A stretch of 64,000 nucleotides of DNA from contig JAFRZW010000004.1 in NCBI GenBank assembly GCA_017442365.1, positions 77,445-141,444 on the forward strand, in the 5' to 3' direction. Both the position numbers and the translations under genes were made by a program. Of this stretch, positions 34,680 to 41,329 are shown piece by piece; position 1 is the first letter of the stretch, and every line of letters starts with the position of its first letter. This stretch comes from Rikenellaceae bacterium. GTDB lineage: Bacteria; Bacteroidota; Bacteroidia; Bacteroidales; Rikenellaceae. The notes below the pieces were generated by a model. That model did no database searches and was not told where the DNA came from. It saw only the letters and a program-made list of their open reading frames with translations.

Positions 34680-35636
34680 TTACTTCAAGCTCTCCAACAA
34701 GCGTTTGATAACCACTTCGGCCGAAATCTCACGGTTAGCTGCCTCGGGAATAACCAGACTGCGCTCCGACTCGATCACCTCGTCCGTTACGATCATATTG
34801 CGACGCACGGGCAGGCAGTGCATAAAATAGGCATTGTTGGTCAGTGCCATCTTCTCCGAATCAACCGTCCAATCGCGGTCGGTCGAGATCACCTGACCAT
34901 AGTTCGGATCGGCGTATGCCGACCAATTCTTCGCATAGATGAAGTCTGCGCCCTCGAATGCCTTGCGCTGATCGTACTCAACCTTGGCGCGACCAACGAA
35001 CTTAGGATCCAGCTCATAGCCCTCGGGGTGAGTAATCACAAACTCATAGTCCGTAGCATTGATCCACTCCGCAAACGAGTTGGGCACAGCTTGTGGCAGA
35101 GCCTTCGGGTGCGGTGCCCACGTCATCACTATCTTGGGTCGCTCCGTAGTCTTATGCTCCTCGATGGTAATCAGATCGGCAAAACTCTGCAACGGGTGGC
35201 GTGTAGCTGCCTCCATACTGAACACCGGACGACCCGAGTAGCGAATAAACTGCTCGATCACACGCTCCTCATAGTCCTCGGCCTTATCTTTCAACTGAGC
35301 AAATGAGCGCACACCGATCAGGTCGCAATACGATGCCATCACGGGAATTGCCTCCAACAGATGCTCAGCCTTATCGCCGTCCATCACCACGCCTCGCTCG
35401 GTTTCGAGTTTCCAAGCGCCCTGATTAACGTCAAGCACCATTACATTCATACCCAGATTCATAGCAGCCTTTTGAGTGCTCAGTCGGGTACGCAGACTCG
35501 AATTGAAAAATATCATCAACAGCGTGCGATTACGTCCCAGCTCACTGTATGCAAAGCGGTCGCGCTTGATCTCCAACGCCTCAGCCACCGCCGCACGCAG
35601 ATCACCGATATCCTCGACGCAGGTAAATTTTTTCAT
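34680..35636 (-). CDS. argF': N-succinylornithine (N-acylornithine) carbamoyltransferase
   Basis: Transfers carbamoyl from carbamoyl phosphate to an N-acylornithine, giving N-acylcitrulline. The 318-residue protein is very close to the Bacteroides fragilis enzyme as I recall it: FFNSSLRTRLSTQKAAMNLGMN holds the carbamoyl-phosphate SxRT motif and MHCLPVRR the HCLP motif, and it has the long WKLETERGVVMDGDKAEHLL insertion. Residue 90 is Ala; succinyl-specific B. fragilis has Pro here and acetyl-specific Xanthomonas has Glu. Replacing that Glu by small residues including Ala is reported to switch specificity to succinylornithine, so succinyl use is predicted. Confidence 0.93.
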   Translation of the reverse strand: MKKFTCVEDIGDLRAAVAEALEIKRDRFAYSELGRNRTLLMIFFNSSLRTRLSTQKAAMNLGMNVMVLDVNQGAWKLETERGVVMDGDKAEHLLEAIPVMASYCDLIGVRSFAQLKDKAEDYEERVIEQFIRYSGRPVFSMEAATRHPLQSFADLITIEEHKTTERPKIVMTWAPHPKALPQAVPNSFAEWINATDYEFVITHPEGYELDPKFVGRAKVEYDQRKAFEGADFIYAKNWSAYADPNYGQVISTDRDWTVDSEKMALTNNAYFMHCLPVRRNMIVTDEVIESERSLVIPEAANREISAEVVIKRLLESLK

Positions 35637-35653
35637 ATATTAATTTAGGTATA

Positions 35654-36781
35654 TTATTCGTTAATCAATTCAGCAAATGCCGCGAGGAAACGGTCAGCCT
35701 CCTTACGACCAACGCCCAATGCAGGCAACAAACGCACCGTCGTTGCACCTGCACCGCCCGTAAAGATATGCTTTTCGAACAGCAGACGACGACGCAACTC
35801 CGCAGCCGAGCCTTCGATCTCGATACCGATCATCAAACCGCGACCACGCACCTCCTTCAAGCGAGGCATCTTGCTTAGCTCCGCAATCAGATACTCGCCC
35901 ACCTCATTGGCATTCTCGATCAGCCGCTCGCTCTCGATCACATCAAGCACCGCCAACGCTGCTGCACACGCCAAATGGTTGCCTCCGAACGTCGTTCCCA
36001 ACATACCATACCACGCCTCAAACTGAGGACCGATCAGCACACCGCCCATCGGGAAACCGTTAGCGATACCCTTTGCCACGGTGATCATATCGGGACGAAT
36101 ACCGGCCCACTGGTGAGCAAAGAACTTACCCGTACGACCATAACCCGACTGAATTTCGTCCAAAATCAGCGTAACGCCATAGCGCGTAGTCAGTTCGCGC
36201 AGACCACGCAGGAACTCATCTGTCGGACACTGGATACCGGCAACGCCCTGAATACCTTCGATCAGCACAGCACAGAAACCGCCCTCTGCCAACTTTGCCT
36301 CGACCGCTACCAAATCATTCAGCGCAACGAACTCGACATTCTTCGTGCGATTGAATGGCGACACGATTTTCGGGTTGTCAGTTGCAGCCACTGCGCCCGA
36401 CGTACGACCGTGGAAGGCACGCGAGAAAGCCAACACCTTCTCCTTACCCGATTGGAACGACGCCAACTTAATTGCATTCTCGTTAGCCTCTGCACCCGAA
36501 TTGCACAAGAACAATCGGTAGTCCTCATATCCGCACGCCCGACCCAAACGCTCGGCAAATTCGCGTTGCAACGAGTTCTCAACCGAGTTCGAATAGAAAC
36601 CCAACGCAGCCACCTGCCTCGAAATTGCCTCGACATAGTGCGGGTGAGCGTGTCCAATCGAAATCACCGCGTGGCCACCATACAGATCAAGATACTCCTG
36701 ACCCTCAGCGTCATACACATAGCTACCACAACCGCGAACCGGCTCAACGGGATACAACGGATATACATCAAAAAGATTCAT
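35654..36781 (-). CDS. argD: N-acylornithine aminotransferase
   Basis: PLP class III aminotransferase converting N-acylglutamate semialdehyde to N-acylornithine. The 375-residue protein has GCGSYVYDAEGQEYLDLYGG, CNSGAEANENAIKLA, LILDEIQSGYGRTGKFFAHQ with the PLP-pocket Asp, and the Schiff-base lysine in TVAKGIANGFPMGG. The operon context fixes the pathway; ornithine or GABA aminotransferase would be the family alternatives. The start is MNLFDVYPLYPVEPV, 14 bases after argC. Confidence 0.94.
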   Translation of the reverse strand: MNLFDVYPLYPVEPVRGCGSYVYDAEGQEYLDLYGGHAVISIGHAHPHYVEAISRQVAALGFYSNSVENSLQREFAERLGRACGYEDYRLFLCNSGAEANENAIKLASFQSGKEKVLAFSRAFHGRTSGAVAATDNPKIVSPFNRTKNVEFVALNDLVAVEAKLAEGGFCAVLIEGIQGVAGIQCPTDEFLRGLRELTTRYGVTLILDEIQSGYGRTGKFFAHQWAGIRPDMITVAKGIANGFPMGGVLIGPQFEAWYGMLGTTFGGNHLACAAALAVLDVIESERLIENANEVGEYLIAELSKMPRLKEVRGRGLMIGIEIEGSAAELRRRLLFEKHIFTGGAGATTVRLLPALGVGRKEADRFLAAFAELINE

Positions 36782-36795
36782 CTTCGTTCGTCTGT

Positions 36796-37758
36796 TTAGA
36801 ATGCGTTCGGTTTCAAGCGCAAGCCATCGCGCTCATCGAAACCACACATTATGTTCATATTCTGCACGGCCTGACCCGACGCACCTTTCAGCAGATTGTC
36901 GATCACCGACACGATCATCAACTTCGAGCCGTGTTTCTCGACCCACACCAACGCCTTGTTGGTATTTGTTACCTGCTTCAAATCGACATTCTTACCCGCC
37001 ACAAAGGTAAATGCAGCGTCGCGGTAGAACTCCTCATACAGCGCACGCGCCTCCTCTTCGGTCATCGACGAGTCGGTATAGACCGCTGCCAAGATACCTC
37101 GCGCAAAGTCGCCACGCATAGGCACGAAATTGATCTCGCTATCGAACGAGGGTTGCAAGCCACGCAACGTGCGACCGATCTCTAACAGATGTTGGTGTTC
37201 GAAAGCCTTATAGACCGACAGGTTGTCGTTACGCCAGCTGAAATGGGTTGTTGCGCTCGGCTTTACACCTGCACCCGTCGAGCCCGTAATAGCCGTTACG
37301 TGCACCTCGCTCGTCAATTTACCCGCCGCAGCCAAAGGCAGCAACGCCAACTGAATGGCGGTAGCAAAGCACCCGGGATTTGCCACGCGCTGTGCCGTGC
37401 GGGTACGTTCGCGGTTAATTTCGGGCAGACCATAGACATACCCCTCCGACTCATCGCGGAAGTCCTGCGCTAAATCGACCACCTTCAAGCCCTCAGGCAT
37501 TGCGTTCTCCTCCCAGAACTTACGGCTCTGACCGTGTGCCGAACACATAAACAGCACATCAACAGCCGCCAAGTCATACTCGGCACTGAATCGCAGTTCG
37601 GTTTCGCCCCACAGACCTCCGTGTACATCGCACACGTGGTTGCCTGCATTGCTCGACGAATGCACAAACACAATCTCCACCTGCGGGTGGTTGATCAGCA
37701 ATCTGAGCAACTCGCCTGCGGTATAGCCTGCACCACCTATGATACCAACTTTAACCAT
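36796..37758 (-). CDS. argC: N-acyl-gamma-glutamyl-phosphate reductase
   Basis: NADPH-dependent reduction of N-acylglutamyl phosphate to the semialdehyde. The 320-residue protein starts with the Rossmann motif VGIIGGAGYTAGELLRLL, contains the catalytic Cys in VANPGCFATA and HVTAITGSTGAGVKPS. Its start codon directly follows the argG stop. The length is the usual short Bacteroidota form. Confidence 0.95.
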   Translation of the reverse strand: MVKVGIIGGAGYTAGELLRLLINHPQVEIVFVHSSSNAGNHVCDVHGGLWGETELRFSAEYDLAAVDVLFMCSAHGQSRKFWEENAMPEGLKVVDLAQDFRDESEGYVYGLPEINRERTRTAQRVANPGCFATAIQLALLPLAAAGKLTSEVHVTAITGSTGAGVKPSATTHFSWRNDNLSVYKAFEHQHLLEIGRTLRGLQPSFDSEINFVPMRGDFARGILAAVYTDSSMTEEEARALYEEFYRDAAFTFVAGKNVDLKQVTNTNKALVWVEKHGSKLMIVSVIDNLLKGASGQAVQNMNIMCGFDERDGLRLKPNAF

Positions 37759-38961
37759 CTATTTTTCGTTACGTTTCTGAACGTTGTAGAAGATCTTCAT
37801 CTGGTTACCCAAAATCTTGGTAAAGCCCTTCACATCGTCAGCCGTCCAAGCCTTGTTCACCTCGCCATACTCACCAAAATCGGTCTTCATCAAATCGAAC
37901 GACGACTCAACGCCAACCAGCGTATAGCAATAAGGACGCAGAATCAACTCAACCGTACCCGTAACATTCTGCTGCGTGCTATCGAGGAATGCCTCCATAT
38001 CGCGCATAACGGGATCGAGATACTGAGCCTCGTGCAGGAACATACCATACCAAGTACCGATCTGATCCTTCCAATACAGCTGCCACTTGGTCAGCGTGTG
38101 CTTCTCCAACATCTTGTGAGCAGCAATGATCAACATCGGAGCCGCAGCCTCGAAACCTACGCGACCCTTGATACCGATAATCGTATCGCCGATGTGCATA
38201 TCGCGGCCAATGCCGAACTTCGCACCAATCTCCTCGATACGACGAATAGCCTCGACCTTATCCTCGAACTTTTCGCCATTAACAGCCGCAATCTCGCCCT
38301 TCTCGAAGGTCAGCTTCAAACGCTCCTCACCCTCGGCTGTAATCTGGCTGGGGTAAGCGCTTTCGGGCAGCGTCTGCTCCGAGTGCAGAGTCTCCTTACC
38401 GCCAATACTTGTGCCCCACAGACCCTTGTTGATCGAGTACTCCAACTTGGTGAAATCAGCTACATAGCCGCGCTCCTTCAAATAGTTGATCTCATACTCA
38501 CGAGTAAGGACCATATCGCGGGTCGGGGTGAGGATCTCGATCTCGGGAGCCAAAATCTGGAACGTCAAATCGAAACGCACCTGGTCGTTACCAGCACCCG
38601 TCGAGCCGTGAGCTACACAATCAGCACCAATGCTCTTGGCATACTCGATGATTGCGATCGCCTGGAAAATACGCTCCGACGACACCGAGATAGGATAGGT
38701 ACCATTACGCAGAATGTTACCAAAAACCATATATTTGATACTCTTCGAGTAGTACTCCTGCGTAATATCGAGCGATGCGTGCGACTTAGCGCCCAAACGA
38801 TATGCGCGCTCCTCGATCGACGCCAACTCATCGTTCGAGAAACCGCCCGTGTTGGCAATCGCTGTATGTACTTCGTAACCCAGATCCTCTGACAGATACT
38901 TGACGCAGAACGAGGTATCGAGACCACCGCTAAACGCCAAAACAACTTTCTTCTTTTCCAT
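37759..38961 (-). CDS. argG: Argininosuccinate synthase
   Basis: ATP-dependent ligation of citrulline and aspartate. The 400-residue protein has the PP-loop VLAFSGGLDTSFC near the N-terminus, AHGSTGAGNDQVRFD and YSINKGLWGTSIGG, which form the citrulline/aspartate site. Second gene of the operon, about 25 bases after the acyltransferase gene; argC follows without a gap. Confidence 0.96.
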   Translation of the reverse strand: MEKKKVVLAFSGGLDTSFCVKYLSEDLGYEVHTAIANTGGFSNDELASIEERAYRLGAKSHASLDITQEYYSKSIKYMVFGNILRNGTYPISVSSERIFQAIAIIEYAKSIGADCVAHGSTGAGNDQVRFDLTFQILAPEIEILTPTRDMVLTREYEINYLKERGYVADFTKLEYSINKGLWGTSIGGKETLHSEQTLPESAYPSQITAEGEERLKLTFEKGEIAAVNGEKFEDKVEAIRRIEEIGAKFGIGRDMHIGDTIIGIKGRVGFEAAAPMLIIAAHKMLEKHTLTKWQLYWKDQIGTWYGMFLHEAQYLDPVMRDMEAFLDSTQQNVTGTVELILRPYCYTLVGVESSFDLMKTDFGEYGEVNKAWTADDVKGFTKILGNQMKIFYNVQKRNEK

Positions 38962-38986
38962 TGTTTCGTTTATGATTTTTATTGTT

Positions 38987-39604
38987 TTACTTCAAATGAA
39001 AGATTTTGCGGATTTTGTTCTTCAACATCATCCAATAGGGCGACAGAGCCGACTGCTTTTCGAGCGGCTGCTTCGGGTCGTACAACATACCCGTACAAAG
39101 GCACATACGTCGATTGTTGCGCAACAGAATATCGTAGTTGCAGCAGCCCTGACAACCCGCCCAGAACTCCTCATCATCGGTCAATTCCGAGAATGTTACG
39201 GGTTTATAGCCCAAACGCGAATTGAGCTTCATCACCGGCAGCGACGTCGTGATACTGAACAACTTCGCAAACGGGAAACGCAGACGCGCCAACTCAAATG
39301 TCTTCTCCTTGATGCGTGCCGCCAGACCCAAATTGCGATATTCGGGATCGACAATCAGACCCGACGTAGCCACATAATCGCCGTGTCCCCAGCACTCGAT
39401 ATAGCTAAACCCGACCAATTTATCGCCCTCCAAAGCGACTACGGCCTTACCGCCCTTGATTTTGGCAGAGATATATTCGGGCGATCGCTTCGCGATACCC
39501 GTACCACGCTGCAATGCCGACTCGTAAATCAGCGAGCAGATACGCTCGGCATACTTCACGTGTTCCTCTTTGGCAAATGCAACTGTAATCGAATTGATAC
39601 TCAT
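38987..39604 (-). CDS. GNAT acyltransferase heading the arginine operon, probable N-acylglutamate synthase
   Basis: A 205-residue protein with a GNAT core: VVALEGDKLVGFSYIE, then TSGLIVDPEYRNLGLAARIKEKTFELAR with the acyl-CoA pyrophosphate-binding loop at about residues 84-105. The C-terminal half is unusual for GNAT proteins, with Cys151, Cys154, Cys155, Cys168 and Cys170 in 20 residues, possibly a metal site. As first gene of the operon it is placed to make N-acetyl- or N-succinyl-glutamate from glutamate. No argA or argJ is in the window, and equivalent Bacteroides genes have been proposed for this step. The CoA donor is inferred from the transcarbamylase type. Confidence 0.75.
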   Translation of the reverse strand: MSINSITVAFAKEEHVKYAERICSLIYESALQRGTGIAKRSPEYISAKIKGGKAVVALEGDKLVGFSYIECWGHGDYVATSGLIVDPEYRNLGLAARIKEKTFELARLRFPFAKLFSITTSLPVMKLNSRLGYKPVTFSELTDDEEFWAGCQGCCNYDILLRNNRRMCLCTGMLYDPKQPLEKQSALSPYWMMLKNKIRKIFHLK

Positions 39605-39657
39605 CTATTCCTTATAACATTAAACTAACCTTCGTTCGTTAGCGAAAATTCAAGTTG

Positions 39658-39665
39658 CAAAGATA
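39658..39665 (-). promoter_or_regulatory. Arginine operon -7 element
   Basis: TATCTTTG on the minus strand, 54 bases before the acyltransferase start. The 20 bases upstream do not end in a good TTG, so the promoter may need an activator or be weak. The inverted sequence CGTTCGTTAGCG in the leader was noted but is too short to call an ArgR site. Confidence 0.5.
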
Positions 39666-39737
39666 ATCAAAAATTCACGTTATTATGCTATTTTGGTTGC
39701 TTTTTATATATGTACGCGCACGTAAAACAGTTTTAAG

Positions 39738-39768
39738 TTGCATTTTCGGTGCGGTTTGGCTACATTTG
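39738..39768 (+). promoter_or_regulatory. Promoter of the serine hydrolase gene
   Basis: TTG (39738-39740), 20 bases, TACATTTG (39761-39768), 24 bases before the ATG at 39792. Confidence 0.75.
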
Positions 39769-39791
39769 TCATTGTAAAATGCCAAAAAAGT

Positions 39792-40904
39792 ATGAAACGA
39801 CTATTGATTTTGCTATCACTTGGTATGATTACCGCTTGCAACTCAACCGGAAATTCGACACTCACCGATCGTCTTGACGCTCTCTTTTCGGCACACTACC
39901 CCGCAACTGACGCACCGGGTACTGCCGTACTTGTAATGAAGGGCGACGAGGTTTTGTTCGAGAAGTGTTATGGTTTGGCCGACCTCGAAACCTGCGAGCC
40001 GATCACACCTCAGACCAATTTCTGTATTGCTTCGATTTCGAAGCAGTTTTCGGCTGTGGCGTTGCTCCAACTCGAAGAGCGTGGCCTGCTTTCGATGAAT
40101 GATCCGCTGAGCAAATTCTTCCCCGAATTTCACGCGCCGTTCTACGATTCGATCACGTTGCACCACATTATGAGCCACACCTCGGGACTACCCGACGCTC
40201 GTCCGCGCACCGACCGCAATTTCGTACTCTATTCAACCGACGTAGAGTCGTGCCAATACCTCATTGATCTGGATTATTTGAACTTCCCGACGGGTACTCA
40301 GTATGAATATATTAACCCTACGTTCCAACTTGTATATCAGATCGTTGAGCGCGTAACGGGCACTCCGTTTGAGCAGTATATGCACGACAATATTTTTGCT
40401 CCCGCAGGTATGGACGCAACGCTCTATTTCGAGGCCGAGCGCGAGATTTCCAACCCCTCACACGGTTACGAATTTGACGACGAGCAGGGCTGTTTTGTCG
40501 AGTGTGATTATGGCGAAACTTCGTTCTTTGCGTCGAAGGCCGACGGTGGAATTTACACCTCGTTGCGTGATTTTGCAAAGTGGGAGAAGGCTCTGCGCGG
40601 CACCGCAATTCTCAGCGAAGAATCGAAGCGCAAGGCTTGGACACCTCATATTATGATCCCCGAAACAGCCGACTATGGATACAATGCAAATACGGGTTAT
40701 GGCTACGGTTGGTTCATTCAGCGCAATCCCAATCAGCCCGAAGTAATCTACCACCTGGGCGATAATGGCGGCTACCTGAACTACGCAGGTCGTGTGCCCG
40801 AGCACGAGATTTTGGTGGTATTTTTTGCTAATGTTCCGCAAATTGATCGTATCGAAATGGCCGACGCTGTCTATGCGATTTTGCGCGAGGAGGGAGTGAT
40901 GTAA
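39792..40904 (+). CDS. Serine hydrolase lipoprotein, class C beta-lactamase/DD-peptidase family
   Basis: A 370-residue exported protein. Start MKRLLILLSLGMITAC places the lipobox Cys at residue 16; the longer frame upstream runs through the promoter. The serine-penicillin-recognising fold shows the SxxK motif in SISKQFSAV, the Tyr motif as YEYINPTFQL (YxN), and a C-terminal HLGDNGGYLNY in place of KTG. Most such proteins are peptidases or esterases of unknown substrate and not true beta-lactamases. It may act on peptidoglycan peptides. It stands alone, followed by the tRNA-Ser promoter. Confidence 0.87.
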   Translation: MKRLLILLSLGMITACNSTGNSTLTDRLDALFSAHYPATDAPGTAVLVMKGDEVLFEKCYGLADLETCEPITPQTNFCIASISKQFSAVALLQLEERGLLSMNDPLSKFFPEFHAPFYDSITLHHIMSHTSGLPDARPRTDRNFVLYSTDVESCQYLIDLDYLNFPTGTQYEYINPTFQLVYQIVERVTGTPFEQYMHDNIFAPAGMDATLYFEAEREISNPSHGYEFDDEQGCFVECDYGETSFFASKADGGIYTSLRDFAKWEKALRGTAILSEESKRKAWTPHIMIPETADYGYNANTGYGYGWFIQRNPNQPEVIYHLGDNGGYLNYAGRVPEHEILVVFFANVPQIDRIEMADAVYAILREEGVM

Positions 40905-40932
40905 ACTATTTTGGAAATTTTTAGGCGGGAAA

Positions 40933-40964
40933 TTTGGCAGATAAATAAATTTGGTCTATATTTG
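40933..40964 (+). promoter_or_regulatory. tRNA-Ser promoter
   Basis: TTTG (40933-40936), 20 bases, TATATTTG (40957-40964), 31 bases before the tRNA. Confidence 0.75.
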
Positions 40965-40995
40965 CACCTCGAAAAGCCGAAAGGTCATACGGTTT

Positions 40996-41083
40996 GGAAA
41001 GATGGGTGAGTGGCTTAAACCACCAGTTTGCTAAACTGACGTACGGGATTACTGTACCGGGGGTTCGAATCCCCCTCTTTCCG
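40996..41083 (+). tRNA. tRNA-Ser (anticodon GCT)
   Basis: An 88-nt class II tRNA: acceptor GGAAAGA/TCTTTCC, anticodon arm CCAGT-TTGCTAA-ACTGA-type with anticodon GCT, long variable arm GTACGGGATTACTGTACC, T-arm GGGGGTTCGAATCCCCC, discriminator G. Confidence 0.95.
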
Positions 41084-41104
41084 CAACAAGAACAATTTCG
41101 AGTA

Positions 41105-41130
41105 GGGTCGCAGAATTGCGACCCTTTTAT
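41105..41130 (+). terminator. Terminator of tRNA-Ser
   Basis: GGGTCGCA (41105-41112) pairs with TGCGACCC (41117-41124) around GAAT, followed by TTTTATTTTT. Confidence 0.85.
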
Positions 41131-41278
41131 TTTTGTGGCTGGTTGTAAATTTGTTTACGTATCAAGCTACAAAAATAAAAAGACAGAGGACTATTGTCCT
41201 CTGCTCGAAATGGGACTTGCAAATTAAGGAATATGGGCGATCACGTCGCGCCAGCGACGTAATCCCCAGCCACAAAAA
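41130..41278. repeat. Structured intergenic element bounded by an inverted repeat
   Basis: TTTTTGTGGCTGG (41130-41142) and CCAGCCACAAAAA (41266-41278) are exact 13-base inverted arms 149 bases end to end. Inside are two further hairpins, AGAGGAC/GTCCTCT (about 41185-41203) and ACGTCGC/GCGACGT (41243-41260). No coding capacity is evident. Confidence 0.55.
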
Positions 41279-41311
41279 AAACATCGCCGTCCGAGTGTAT
41301 TCGGGCGGCGA
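41273..41311 (-). terminator. Terminator of the amidase gene
   Basis: TCGCCGTCCGA (41284-41294) pairs with TCGGGCGGCGA (41301-41311); the A8 run at 41274-41281 gives the minus-strand T-tract. It shares bases with the inverted repeat at 41266-41278. Confidence 0.82.
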
Positions 41312-41329
41312 CGTGTATTCAAAAATTAT

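Noticed and set aside
39605..39660. ArgR operator in the arginine operon leader
   Set aside because: Only a short imperfect inverted sequence is present and no argR gene is in the window; not supportable.
39843..40178. Minus-strand frame inside the serine hydrolase gene
   Set aside because: Shadow frame with no domain; the plus-strand gene has SxxK and lipobox motifs.
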